64,000 nucleotides of DNA, taken from assembly GCA_017540825.1 (NCBI GenBank), contig JAFYAH010000049.1:62001-126000 (forward strand). Direction: 5' to 3'. This document shows, in pieces, positions 1 through 7,746 of this stretch. Numbering within the stretch: position 1 is the stretch's first letter; each line of letters begins with the position of its first letter. The DNA comes from Candidatus Methanomethylophilaceae archaeon. GTDB lineage: Archaea > Thermoplasmatota > Thermoplasmata > Methanomassiliicoccales > Methanomethylophilaceae. The notes under the pieces are model-generated. The model saw only the letters and a program-made list of their open reading frames with translations. It was not told the DNA's origin and searched no databases. The translations under genes were made by a program, and so were the position numbers.

Positions 1-519
1 GAGCACCTGGAGTCGGAAGAGGGCGCCAGAATGGTGGACGATATGGCCGAGTCCATAATGGGGACGGTCCCAGCCATAACCTGCTACAGCTCGCTGCAGT
101 CTGTAGCTTTCAGATGGAAGTCGCAGCTGAACGAGAACTCGAAGATGGTTGCGTTCCGCGACATATCCTCCGACCTCAACGACGAGGCCATCGAGAGCGT
201 GTCCGCAGCCGACAGGAACACCATAAGGGTGCTGGCTGTCGGAAACGCAGACAGCAAGCTGCTCTCCTTCGACACCGGTCCCGCCGACGTCGTCGACAGC
301 ACGTTCCGCTCCATCATGCTCGGCGACTACATATCTATCAGGATCGCCGAGAAGCGCGGCATCGACCCGGAGTCGGTAGCCCCGATCAAGAGCCTCAAAG
401 AGAAGCTGTCGAGGATGCGATCGCGTCTCGGGACGACGAATGATCCTATCAGCGATCCCCTTCGACGCTCTCTTTCGCGTCGGAAGCCATGGCCAGGAAC
501 CTCTCGGAGCGCTCCTTAG
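1..519 (+). CDS. Bifunctional phosphoglucose/phosphomannose isomerase, C-terminal part (5' end outside window)
   Basis: The frame is open from base 1, so the start lies upstream. The visible part resembles the C-terminal SIS-type domain of the archaeal bifunctional isomerase that interconverts glucose-6-P, mannose-6-P and fructose-6-P. The segment LGDYISIRIAEKRGIDPESV followed by PIKSLKEKL matches the usual end of that family (known family ending is about VEPIERLKERL). The family normally stops near base 430. Here the frame runs on to a TAG at 517-519, overlapping the 3' end of the convergent glmM by 71 bases. If TAG is read as an amino acid, the next stop is TGA at 631-633. The last 30 residues are therefore probably not family sequence, and this is the only gene here whose TAG could be a true stop. 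The neighbour glmM acts on the same hexose-phosphate pool. Confidence 0.72.
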   Translation, partial: EHLESEEGARMVDDMAESIMGTVPAITCYSSLQSVAFRWKSQLNENSKMVAFRDISSDLNDEAIESVSAADRNTIRVLAVGNADSKLLSFDTGPADVVDSTFRSIMLGDYISIRIAEKRGIDPESVAPIKSLKEKLSRMRSRLGTTNDPISDPLRRSLSRRKPWPGTSRSAP

Positions 520-1813
520 CGACTTTTTCGTCCCTTGACTCGGAATAGACGCGGAACTTGGGCTCGGTTCCCGACGGACGCAGGAGCACCCAGCCGTCGT
601 CGTAGTCTATGCGGAGGCCGTCTTTCTGATTGAGCCTGCCGCCCTCGCAGCGACGAGCAATCTCCTTTATAACGGCACCCTTCAGGTCGTCCGGGCATTC
701 GACCGCTGCCTTGATGGTATAGAACCTGGGAAGGGAGTCCACCTGCTCGTCCAGGGATCCGCCGGACGCGACGGCCTCCAGCATCTTCGCGGCGGACATT
801 GCCCCGTCGCGACAGAACTGATGGTCTGCGAAGATCAGCCCGCCATTCTCCTCTCCGCCGAAAATCGATCCGCCTTCGATCATCCTGCGCGCCACGACAG
901 GCGACCCCACGGCGGTGTACGCCACATTCCCTCCGACGGACTTGACGGCCTCCTCGACGACGCACGAGGTGGCGACCGTCGTGACGACCTCCCCGCCGCC
1001 GTTCCTCTTCACAGCGGACCGGCCGAGGATGGCGAGCGACAGGTCGCCTGGGACGAACCTGCCAGAGCCTGTGACGAACACGCACCTGTCCGCGTCGCCG
1101 TCGTGCGCTATCCCAAGATCGCTGCCGGTCTCTACGACCAAGCGCTTGAGGTCTTCGAGGTTGCTCTCCGTGGGCTCCGAGTAATGGCCTGGGAACCTCC
1201 CGTCCTGGGAGGCGTTGATGGCGACGGCCCTGACCCCCAGCCTCTTCATCAGAAGCGGAGTCGTCTGCGATGCGGCGCCGTTAGAGCAGTCCAGACAGAC
1301 CTTGAGGCCGGCCTCTCTGACAGCGCGGACGTCGACGTTCCTCACGACTGCATCGACGTAGGCTTCTCCTGCATCCGATACGCGCCTGACAGAGCCGACT
1401 CCGTCCCATCCTGGGCAGGCTATCTCCGACTCGTAGGCGTCCTCTATGGCGGCCTCCTCCTCGTGGGAGCATTCCGTCCCGTCGGAGGAGACGCATTTGA
1501 TCCCGTTGAACTCGGGAGGGTTGTGGGACGCGGTTATCATCACTCCCGCCACCACGTCCGGGTGCGTCTTGACGTAGTACTGGAGAGCCGGCGTCGGAAC
1601 CATGCCCAGGTCGGCTACGTCCGCGCCCATCGACAGAAGCCCGGCCTCCACGGCGCAGGAGACCATGTCGGCAGAGGTCCTCGTGTCCTTGGCAACCGCT
1701 ATCGTCCCTGGGCCGAGAACCTTGGCGATGGATTTTCCGACCTTCAGCGCGAGCTCCGCGGTCATGTAGCCGTTGACTACTCCGCGTATGCCGTTGGTTC
1801 CGAACATCTTCAT
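449..1813 (-). CDS. glmM: Phosphoglucosamine mutase / phosphomannomutase family protein
   Basis: The 454-residue protein belongs to the alpha-D-phosphohexomutase family, which moves phosphate between C1 and C6 of hexosamine or hexose phosphates for nucleotide-sugar synthesis. The start MKMFGTNGIRG is the family N terminus. The active-site serine loop is ITASHNPPEFNGIK, the Mg-binding loop is HDGDADRCVF, the sugar-binding loop is GEENGGLIF, and the C-terminal phosphate-binding loop is RPSGTEPKFRVYSE. All four key loops are intact and the length is normal. The ATG at 1811-1813 was chosen because everything upstream in frame lacks family similarity. A TATA-like TTTATTATG about 25-30 bases upstream suggests a nearly leaderless transcript. 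Whether glucosamine or mannose phosphate is the main substrate cannot be decided from sequence. It converges with the isomerase gene and overlaps it. Confidence 0.9.
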   Translation of the reverse strand: MKMFGTNGIRGVVNGYMTAELALKVGKSIAKVLGPGTIAVAKDTRTSADMVSCAVEAGLLSMGADVADLGMVPTPALQYYVKTHPDVVAGVMITASHNPPEFNGIKCVSSDGTECSHEEEAAIEDAYESEIACPGWDGVGSVRRVSDAGEAYVDAVVRNVDVRAVREAGLKVCLDCSNGAASQTTPLLMKRLGVRAVAINASQDGRFPGHYSEPTESNLEDLKRLVVETGSDLGIAHDGDADRCVFVTGSGRFVPGDLSLAILGRSAVKRNGGGEVVTTVATSCVVEEAVKSVGGNVAYTAVGSPVVARRMIEGGSIFGGEENGGLIFADHQFCRDGAMSAAKMLEAVASGGSLDEQVDSLPRFYTIKAAVECPDDLKGAVIKEIARRCEGGRLNQKDGLRIDYDDGWVLLRPSGTEPKFRVYSESRDEKVAKERSERFLAMASDAKESVEGDR

Positions 1814-1978
1814 GGAGGACGGACAGAGAAGAGCACATAATAAAGGATGCTGAAGACTTCGAAAAAGGACAGAAGGCGACGCGTCCGGCTTAAACCCGAA
1901 GGCCGTCAGCACGTCATAACGCAAAGGCTTCGCAGGACGGGCTAGATGCATCCTAGGCTGAGCCTAAAGAGAAAGACG

Positions 1979-1992
1979 AGGGGTCTCCCCCT
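1979..1992 (-). terminator. Hairpin after DUF308 gene
   Basis: A five-base stem AGGGG/CCCCT with a TCTC loop lies just past the TGA of the DUF308 gene. A second small inverted repeat, TAGGC-TGA-GCCTA, follows at 1954-1966. These are plausible transcript ends, but there is no long T run, so termination is inferred. Confidence 0.4.
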
Positions 1993-1997
1993 GGTTT

Positions 1998-2519
1998 TCA
2001 GCGCCTCTGCTGGAGGGCCCTGTACGTCCCCAACGCTCCGGCGATGATCATCATGACCCCGACGATGAGCATGGTGACGTCCGCTGCCCCTTTGGGATTC
2101 AGGAGAGCCAATATGCCTGCGGCTACCATGACCACCGCGATGACCATGCTTATGATCATCACCGGGCCGGAAGCGCCGGCGGTTGCTCCTCCCAGAAGGG
2201 ATGCTAGGCCCATCAGTATGACCACGACGGCCAGCACCACCATCATGATGTCGCTGAACACGTTCGGAGCCAGGATCAGCGCGGCGCCCAGGACGAACCC
2301 GAGGACGCACAGCCCTATCCCGAGAGGGGATGCGAAGCTCAGAGAACCTAGCAGGACGTATAGCGACCCTAGCACTATGATCGCTCCCGAGATCATCAGC
2401 ACGATCTTGAGAGCGCCCTGGCCGCCAACGGCCAAGAGAAATCCTATGACCAGCATGATGATGCTAAGGACGAGGGGGCCCTTCCAAGGCCTCTCGTCCA
2501 CGATAGTGACTTTGCTCAT
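1998..2519 (-). CDS. DUF308 (HdeD-like) multi-span membrane protein
   Basis: The 173-residue protein is almost wholly hydrophobic, with about six membrane segments arranged as repeated pairs rich in Gly, Ala, Val, Ile and Met. This resembles the DUF308/HdeD family of small membrane proteins, whose biochemical role is not settled (HdeD is linked to acid resistance in enterobacteria). The N terminus MSKVTIVDERPWKG is short and cytoplasmic, and the C terminus YRALQQRR is basic. It is transcribed away from the parvulin gene, and the two start codons are 91 bases apart with a 10-base inverted repeat between them. No catalytic motif is seen. Confidence 0.7.
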   Translation of the reverse strand: MSKVTIVDERPWKGPLVLSIIMLVIGFLLAVGGQGALKIVLMISGAIIVLGSLYVLLGSLSFASPLGIGLCVLGFVLGAALILAPNVFSDIMMVVLAVVVILMGLASLLGGATAGASGPVMIISMVIAVVMVAAGILALLNPKGAADVTMLIVGVMMIIAGALGTYRALQQRR

Positions 2520-2529
2520 ATGAAAGCAC

Positions 2530-2580
2530 CTCTCTGTCCATCCTGAATCATGCTGATAACCATTGCTGTCGGACAGAGAG
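2530..2580. promoter_or_regulatory. 10-base inverted repeat between divergent genes (possible operator)
   Basis: CTCTCTGTCC at 2530-2539 is exactly repeated in inverse as GGACAGAGAG at 2571-2580. It sits between the start codons of the DUF308 gene (2519) and the parvulin gene (2611). The 31-base spacing suits two sites for a regulator, or a loop, better than a simple terminator, since neither gene ends here. Function is inferred from position only. Confidence 0.4.
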
Positions 2581-2610
2581 CATTATCACATATGAGCATG
2601 ATGACCAGGC

Positions 2611-2940
2611 ATGGCAGTGAAGAGCGTAAACGCCTCGCACATACTGTTGAACAAAGAGAAGGATGCTGACAACATCCTGGCCAGGCTCGGCAAAGGAGAG
2701 AACTTCGAGGAGCTCGCCAAGAGGTTCTCCAAATGTCCCTCGAAATCGAAAGGAGGGAACCTTGGCTGGTTCAAGAAAGGAGAGATGGTTCCTGAGTTCG
2801 AGAAGGCCTGCTTCGAAGGCAAGATAGGCGATATCGTCAAGGTGAAGACCCAGTTCGGATACCACGTCATCAAGATAGTAGACCAGAAACGATGCGAGAT
2901 CCGAGCACGCATCCATATGGCCTCGGGCGGGGCCGTATGA
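2611..2940 (+). CDS. Parvulin-type peptidyl-prolyl cis-trans isomerase
   Basis: The 109-residue protein is a single stand-alone rotamase (parvulin) domain that would speed cis/trans isomerisation of peptide bonds before proline. Family landmarks are visible: VNASHILLNKEKDA near the start, GENFEELAKRFSKCPSKSKG, then GNLGWFKKGEMVPEFEKACF and GYHVIKIVD at the end. No signal peptide is present, so it should be cytoplasmic. The length is typical of the short archaeal and bacterial parvulins, with about 15 extra C-terminal residues. ATG at 2611 places the domain directly at the start. It diverges from the DUF308 gene. Confidence 0.9.
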   Translation: MAVKSVNASHILLNKEKDADNILARLGKGENFEELAKRFSKCPSKSKGGNLGWFKKGEMVPEFEKACFEGKIGDIVKVKTQFGYHVIKIVDQKRCEIRARIHMASGGAV

Positions 2941-2974
2941 CCCGAGCATACGACCTCGCCGGATTACCGAGGCG

Positions 2975-4228
2975 TCAGCTTTTGGCTTCGAGGGAGTCGA
3001 GTCCCTTCTTGTAGACGGGATCCTTGTCGGCAGCCTTCGCGAACAGCTCTTTCGCCTTCTTCAGGTTCTTCTTCACGCCCTTCCCGTCGCGATAGGCGCA
3101 TCCGAGGCGATACATGGCCCCAGGCTCCTCGAGCGATGCGGGCGTCTTTATGATCTTCACCATCTCCTCGTAGGATTCCGGCGTGTCGATCTTCAGAAGA
3201 ACGTCGAAAAGCTCGTTCCTGGCAAGCGGAGTCTTGAGGGCGACGGACTTCCTGGTCAGCTCCAGCGCCTTGTCAAGATCCTTCTTCACGCCTCTTCCGT
3301 CGCGATAGGCGCGACCGAGGAGCTTCATGGCCACTCCGTCGCCTTCCTTAGCCGGACCACAGACGACTTTGACAAGTTCCTCGTCAGACTCTTTCGAACG
3401 AGTCCTCCAGAGCATGTTGAAGAGCGCGTACTTCGCCCATCTGATTCCTATTGAGGAGAGGGACCTCAACCACTTCAGACGAACGTCTGCGGCCGCGCCT
3501 CTCCGGACTGCCACATTGTACGCATGCTCGGATTCTGCGGCCGCGCCCATGTCTCCTCTGCATGCCAGCTCCACGCATATGGAGCAGGCCTCTATCCTGT
3601 CTCCTTCAGCTATGGCCTCCCCGTATGCCTTCTTGAGCGCGCAGGCCCCTGCCTCGGTGTCCTCCAGAAGCCCGCTAATCTCGGAGGCGCATCTGATCGC
3701 GAGCGCATCGATAGCATTCCTGTCGTATTTCTCGGCGACGACTGAAACGACGCCGCGGATGTAGTCCGAGATGCAGGGAATGTAGTGGAACGGGGTGAAG
3801 TCGCTCGAGACGCAATCGAACGGCATGGTGATGACATAGGCTTTAGACGACTCCGCCAGCTTTGCGGCCAGCGCTTCTGCGGCTGGGTCGTGCCTGCAGC
3901 GGATAGGATAGAGCGCGGACTCGCCCATCCTGTATGCGGACGGCCTTGCGATGGCGACGATTATCTTCCTGCCCCAGCCCTTCTTCAGAAACCTGGCGAG
4001 GGCGTCGATGTCGGAAGCGGAATCCTCTCCGTTCGCCCCGCAGGAGATGTATGCCGTGTCGATGAAAATCCAGTCCCCTTTGTCCGACGACAGCGTCTCC
4101 ATCTCCCCCTGAGAGATGCAGGCTGGATTGATCCCGGTCACGCTGCCCTTGACCTCGACAGAATCGCAGCCTGCCAGAGCATCTTTGAAAAAACGACTTC
4201 CCAGAACGTTGAACGTGTGTTTCGCCAC
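2975..4228 (-). CDS. Sel1-repeat protein with unassigned N-terminal domain
   Basis: The 417-residue protein ends in tandem Sel1-like helical repeats (about residues 200-410) carrying the hallmark YRDGRGVKKDLDKALEL and YRDGKGVKKNLKKAKELF. Such repeats usually mediate protein-protein contacts. Residues 1-170 form a separate domain with FNVLGSRFF near the start, DWIFIDTAYISC and FHYIPCISDYI. The order of these segments loosely recalls SGNH-like DUF6270 domains found in polysaccharide clusters, but the active-site residues cannot be confirmed. No signal peptide or membrane segment is seen. A TATA-like AAAATAAGAG about 30 bases upstream suggests its own promoter. It resembles in its repeats the Sel1 proteins at 42-62 kb. 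Function unknown. Confidence 0.75.
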   Translation of the reverse strand: MAKHTFNVLGSRFFKDALAGCDSVEVKGSVTGINPACISQGEMETLSSDKGDWIFIDTAYISCGANGEDSASDIDALARFLKKGWGRKIIVAIARPSAYRMGESALYPIRCRHDPAAEALAAKLAESSKAYVITMPFDCVSSDFTPFHYIPCISDYIRGVVSVVAEKYDRNAIDALAIRCASEISGLLEDTEAGACALKKAYGEAIAEGDRIEACSICVELACRGDMGAAAESEHAYNVAVRRGAAADVRLKWLRSLSSIGIRWAKYALFNMLWRTRSKESDEELVKVVCGPAKEGDGVAMKLLGRAYRDGRGVKKDLDKALELTRKSVALKTPLARNELFDVLLKIDTPESYEEMVKIIKTPASLEEPGAMYRLGCAYRDGKGVKKNLKKAKELFAKAADKDPVYKKGLDSLEAKS

Positions 4229-4352
4229 CGTGTCACCCGTCTAGGCTATCTCCAAACTCTTATTTTATCTTGGCGCAGTGACGATCCGGAACCATAAACA
4301 CGCCAAAATGCCTCGTCGAATCCCTGACGGCGGGCGATGAAGAAGTGATGAC

Positions 4353-4396
4353 GGCGGGCGGACCCGCCATCTTAAGAGGTTTGGCCCTTGCGGGCC
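4353..4396 (-). terminator. Two tandem GC hairpins after the secreted repeat protein gene
   Basis: GGCCC-TTGC-GGGCC lies at 4383-4396 and GGCGGG-CGGA-CCCGCC at 4353-4368. Both are perfect short stems directly downstream of the TGA at 4420, and they probably end the long transcript from the minus strand. Confidence 0.5.
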
Positions 4397-4419
4397 TTTA
4401 AGGTTTCACCCGATCGTAA

Positions 4420-7362
4420 TCAGATGATCTGGTACCAGATCACGAGAGGATCGTTGATGTCGTCGTGGACGTTGAGTCCGCCGGCGATGACGACCTCGAC
4501 AGCGTCGTAGGTCTTTCCGTCCTTGATGACCTTGGGCAGCTGGTTGACGGAGTAGGTGTATCCGTTGTAGGAAGCGGACTGCCCGGCTCCGATGAAGGTT
4601 CCCTGAGCCTCGTTGCCGACGACGTCGTCGGTGATGAGGATCTTGATGGCCTTTCCAGCGTCAGTGGGGTCGTTGGCGACGACGGTGGCGTGGTGGGCGT
4701 CTCCGTAGGGCTCGGAGGTCTCGTAGACAGGGTTCGCAACGGGGTTGGTCTGCCTGTGGAACTGGACGTAGGCTCCCTTCTTGGAGAACTCGAACACGAT
4801 GACGGTGAGGTTCTCGTTGATGGTGACAGAGACGGTCTCGCCCTGGTCGGCAGGCATCGAAGGCTGCTCTACGTATCCCTTCAGGAGGGTGTACTTGGAG
4901 GCCATGACGCTGTCGAACTTGGGGTTGTCGAGGTAGTTGTAGGTGAAGGTGCTTCCCCACTCTCCCTGGGAGTTGACCCTGATGTCGACTCTGTCCTTGA
5001 GGATGGGAGCGCCGTCGCACATGTACTTGACGACGACAGAGTAGGGGATCGCAGTGGGCTTGAAGTGGGCGGTAACGACCCAGTCGCTCACGATGGTGGT
5101 GTCACCCTCGGTGTAGTTGATGAAGGAGTAGGTGTAGCGCAGGTCAGCAGGAGCGGGAGTCGCGACAGTCTGTCCGTATCCGGCGACGGTCAGGATGTTT
5201 CCAGCGGTGCTGAGCTTGGTTCCGTAGTCGACAACGTACTTGTCGACGTCAACAGTTCCCTTCTCTCCCTCGGTGACGACAGTGACGGTGTACTGGTTGA
5301 CGATAGGCTCGAAGACGGCGACGATGTAAGTGTCCTTGACAACGGTCGCGGGGTACTCCTGCCACTCGACGAACCTGTAGGTGTACTGGGCGTCGGCGGG
5401 GGCGACGAGAGCGTCGCAGGATCCCATTCCACCAACGGTGAACTTGGTTCCGACAGCGCTGAGAGAGGTTCCGTAGGGGACATCGGTGATCTTGTCGATG
5501 GAGACGGTTCCCTTCTGTCCGATGGCCTCGAAGTAGACGGTGTAGTTGTTGACGATGGGCGAGAAGACCGCGACGATGGTGGTGTCAGCGACGACGGTCT
5601 CGGGGTAGGCCTGCCACTCAACGAACTGGTAGGTGTACTGGGCGTCAGCAGGAGCGACGATGGCGTCGCAGGTTCCCATGCCAGCAACGGTGAACTTGGT
5701 TCCGAGGTCGCTGAGCTTAGTTCCGTAGGGGACGTTCTCGATCTTGTCGATGGAGACGGTTCCCTTCTCGCCGATGGCCTTGAAGTAGACGGTGTAGTTG
5801 TTGACGGTAGGCGCGAAGTGCGCGACGACGGTCTTGTCCTCGGTGACGGTCACGGGTGCACCAGTCCAGTTGATGAAGGCGTAGGTGTACTGAGCGTCAG
5901 CGGGAGCGGCGGTGGCGACGGAGGTCGCAGCCCTGTCGCTGAGGGACAGAACGTTGTCGACGTAGGTAACTTCGGTACCGTAGGGAACGTTGTCGAACTG
6001 GGCGACAGAGACGGATCCCTTCTCTCCCTCGGTCACAACGTAAACCGTGTAGAGGTTGACGGTGGGCTTGAAGTGAGCGGTGACGACCCAATCGCTGGTG
6101 ACGACGGTGTCTCCCTCGGTGAAGTTGATGAAGGCGTAGGTGTACTGAGCGTCAGCGGGAGCGGCGGTGGCGACGGAGGTTCCGTAGTCTCCGACGGTCA
6201 GAGTGTCTCCGGAGGTGCTGAGGACGGTTCCGTAGGCGACCTTGAAGTAAGTCTCGGAAACGGTTCCCTTCTCTCCCTCGGTGACGACGGTGACGGTGAC
6301 CTCAGGGTAGTAGTAGAAGACGGTGACATTGTAGGGGGAGATTCCCTCGAAGTAAGCCTCCATCATCTCATCGGTGATGTAGGGCTTACCCTGTCCGGCC
6401 TATATGTCAGCGGCAGACTTTCCGCCGACGCTCCAGACGAGCTCCTGGTAAGTGAGTCCGAGGAGTTCCTGGGGGGTCTTGTCGGGAGTCACGATGCTGA
6501 CGGGCTGGTAGTACCTGCCCTCGTCGTCGACCTTGTACTTGTATTTGATGACGTCTCCGGTGATGTCGTCAACAGAGTAGATGCTGTATCCGGCGATCTC
6601 ACCAGCGTAGACCCTGAATCCTCCAGAGAATCCGCTGGGTCCGGGAGTGGCCTCATAGCTGTTGCGGATGTAGTATCCGCTGTTGTTCCTGTCAACAGCC
6701 CAGCTGCCCCATCCGTACTTCTCGGGGGCGATCATCTCACCAGTCAGAGCATCGCGGTACTCGACGACGTACTCGAAAGCGCCGAAGTCGAAGGCGGTGC
6801 CGATGATGAGCTAGTACTGGCCGTTAAGGGCAGTGTCGTTGTAAAGGGTGGTGTAGATGACAGCCTCAACCTGAACGGGGTAGACGTTGTCCTCGGAAGG
6901 CCAGAGGTCGGGAGTGCAGATGACGTTCTCGACGTAAGGAATTCCGTTAACTTCGAAGACAGGGTAGCAGACGGTCTTGGAGGCCTTGATGTTACCGATG
7001 TCGTCGGCGGTGCCGTCGCTGAAGTAGAAGGTGACAGCGATCACGGCGTCGTTTCCGTAGGGCCAGTAGTATCCCCTGTTGATGCTCTTGCTGAAGTCGA
7101 AGGAAGCGACCCAGTACTGAGTGTGAGGGAATGCCTCGTTGGCCATGGGATCGACCTCGCTCAGAGCGTAGTAGTCATATCCCAGGGTCACATCGAAGTC
7201 GATGCTCCTTTGGGGGAGATCCGCAGACCCGTAGACCTCTTTAACATCCTTGGCAGCGTCTGTGGACTCGGAGGCGATAGCGCCAACGAATACGGCAGAA
7301 ACAGCAAGGATAGCGAGAACCGCTACGAGCAGAGATTTCTCCATCTTGTATGCTGTGTTCAT
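4420..7362 (-). CDS. Large secreted repeat protein read through two in-frame TAG codons (predicted pyrrolysine)
   Basis: One frame of 981 codons runs from ATG at 7362 to TGA at 4420, broken only by TAG at 6811-6813 (codon 184) and TAG at 6400-6402 (codon 321). Residues 1-35 form a signal peptide, with a basic start (MEKS) followed by a hydrophobic stretch and Ala sites. Codons 184-321 continue with ordinary extracellular-type sequence rich in Tyr, Gly and Thr. From about residue 350 there are five tandem units of 83-85 residues, about 250 bases each (about 5050-6300), with the cores GEKGTV, VPYGT, APADAQYTY and VAHF. They resemble InlB B-repeat/Listeria-Bacteroides modules. No C-terminal anchor is seen, so it may be released or bound non-covalently. 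Base and codon use are uniform across the TAGs, and no second break type occurs. A pseudogene with two identical nonsense mutations is less likely than amber read-through. Confidence 0.8.
5050..6300 (-). repeat. Five tandem ~250-base coding repeats
   Basis: Five direct repeats of about 250 bases, marked by a conserved segment encoding GEKGTV or GQKGTV near 6265, 6013, 5765, 5510 and 5255, encode surface-protein modules. Units 3 and 4 are most alike, which suggests recent duplication. They may vary in number between strains. Confidence 0.7.
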
Positions 7363-7513
7363 ATTCTCTTTCTCCAGAGATTGAGACCTTGTCAGGACTC
7401 ATTAGGCTTTGCGTGTTACCGCACCATCCCCAAGCCGTTGGCCCTCGGATGCACGCACGTCCAGTGCAAGCACTTTCTGTTCGCGAGCCTACAAACCGCT
7501 CTGATGCTTTGTC

Positions 7514-7523
7514 ATTATTTAAT
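7514..7523 (-). promoter_or_regulatory. TATA box for the secreted repeat protein gene
   Basis: The minus strand reads ATTAAATAAT here. Initiation about 25 bases downstream would give a leader of roughly 125 bases before the ATG at 7362, which is long compared with the near-leaderless genes around it. Confidence 0.45.
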
Positions 7524-7715
7524 TCTACCTGACAGTTAAGAACTGGTTTCTACAGCAGGTTTTTAGTCGTCCAGAACAGATAATCTAGCCTTCATGTTCC
7601 CCTAGTTTTGATAGACGGCAAGGCTCCCGAACTCATACTAAGATACCCGACTTGACGATCTTTCTCAGATGGTCGTCCAACAGCCCTTTCGCTACAAGCA
7701 GGCACCTATAGACAA

Positions 7716-7725
7716 TTTTTAAATC
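7716..7725 (+). promoter_or_regulatory. TATA box for the cohesin/dockerin protein gene
   Basis: TTTTTAAATC lies 22-31 bases before the ATG at 7747, the spacing expected for a leaderless archaeal transcript. Confidence 0.55.
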
Positions 7726-7746
7726 TCATTTAGTATAGTCACCAGC

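Larger units (their letters stand above)
7363..7746. other. 384-base divergent intergenic region without a gene
   Basis: This stretch separates the start codons of two secreted-protein genes. It holds a TATA box for each side, a GGAG ribosome-binding site just before the minus-strand ATG, and a small hairpin CAGTT-AAG-AACTG at 7533-7545. I see no credible reading frame, tRNA or repeat in it. Confidence 0.6.

Noticed and set aside
517-519. In-frame TAG of the isomerase as another Pyl codon
   Set aside because: The family's C terminus is already passed, and the sequence beyond is antisense to glmM with no protein pattern, so it gives no support either way.
5050-6300. CRISPR-like array
   Set aside because: The repeats are about 250 bases, coding, and imperfect, with no short repeat-spacer structure. 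No CRISPR array or cas gene was seen anywhere in the window.
4420-7362. Pseudogene explanation for the interrupted secreted protein
   Set aside because: Both breaks are TAG, no frameshift or other stop occurs in 981 codons, and repeat quality is the same throughout. Three other genes show the same single TAG pattern.
4465-7539. A 1024-codon plus-strand frame with no breaks, opposite the TAG-containing gene
   Set aside because: Its translation is Asp/Val/Gly/Leu-rich with no domain, signal peptide or repeat logic. The minus-strand reading gives a signal peptide and recognisable modules, so the long antisense frame is a codon-bias shadow.
7363-7746. Possible small RNA gene in the divergent gap
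   Set aside because: Only a 5-base hairpin and promoter boxes are visible, with no tRNA-like or conserved structure recognisable by eye.
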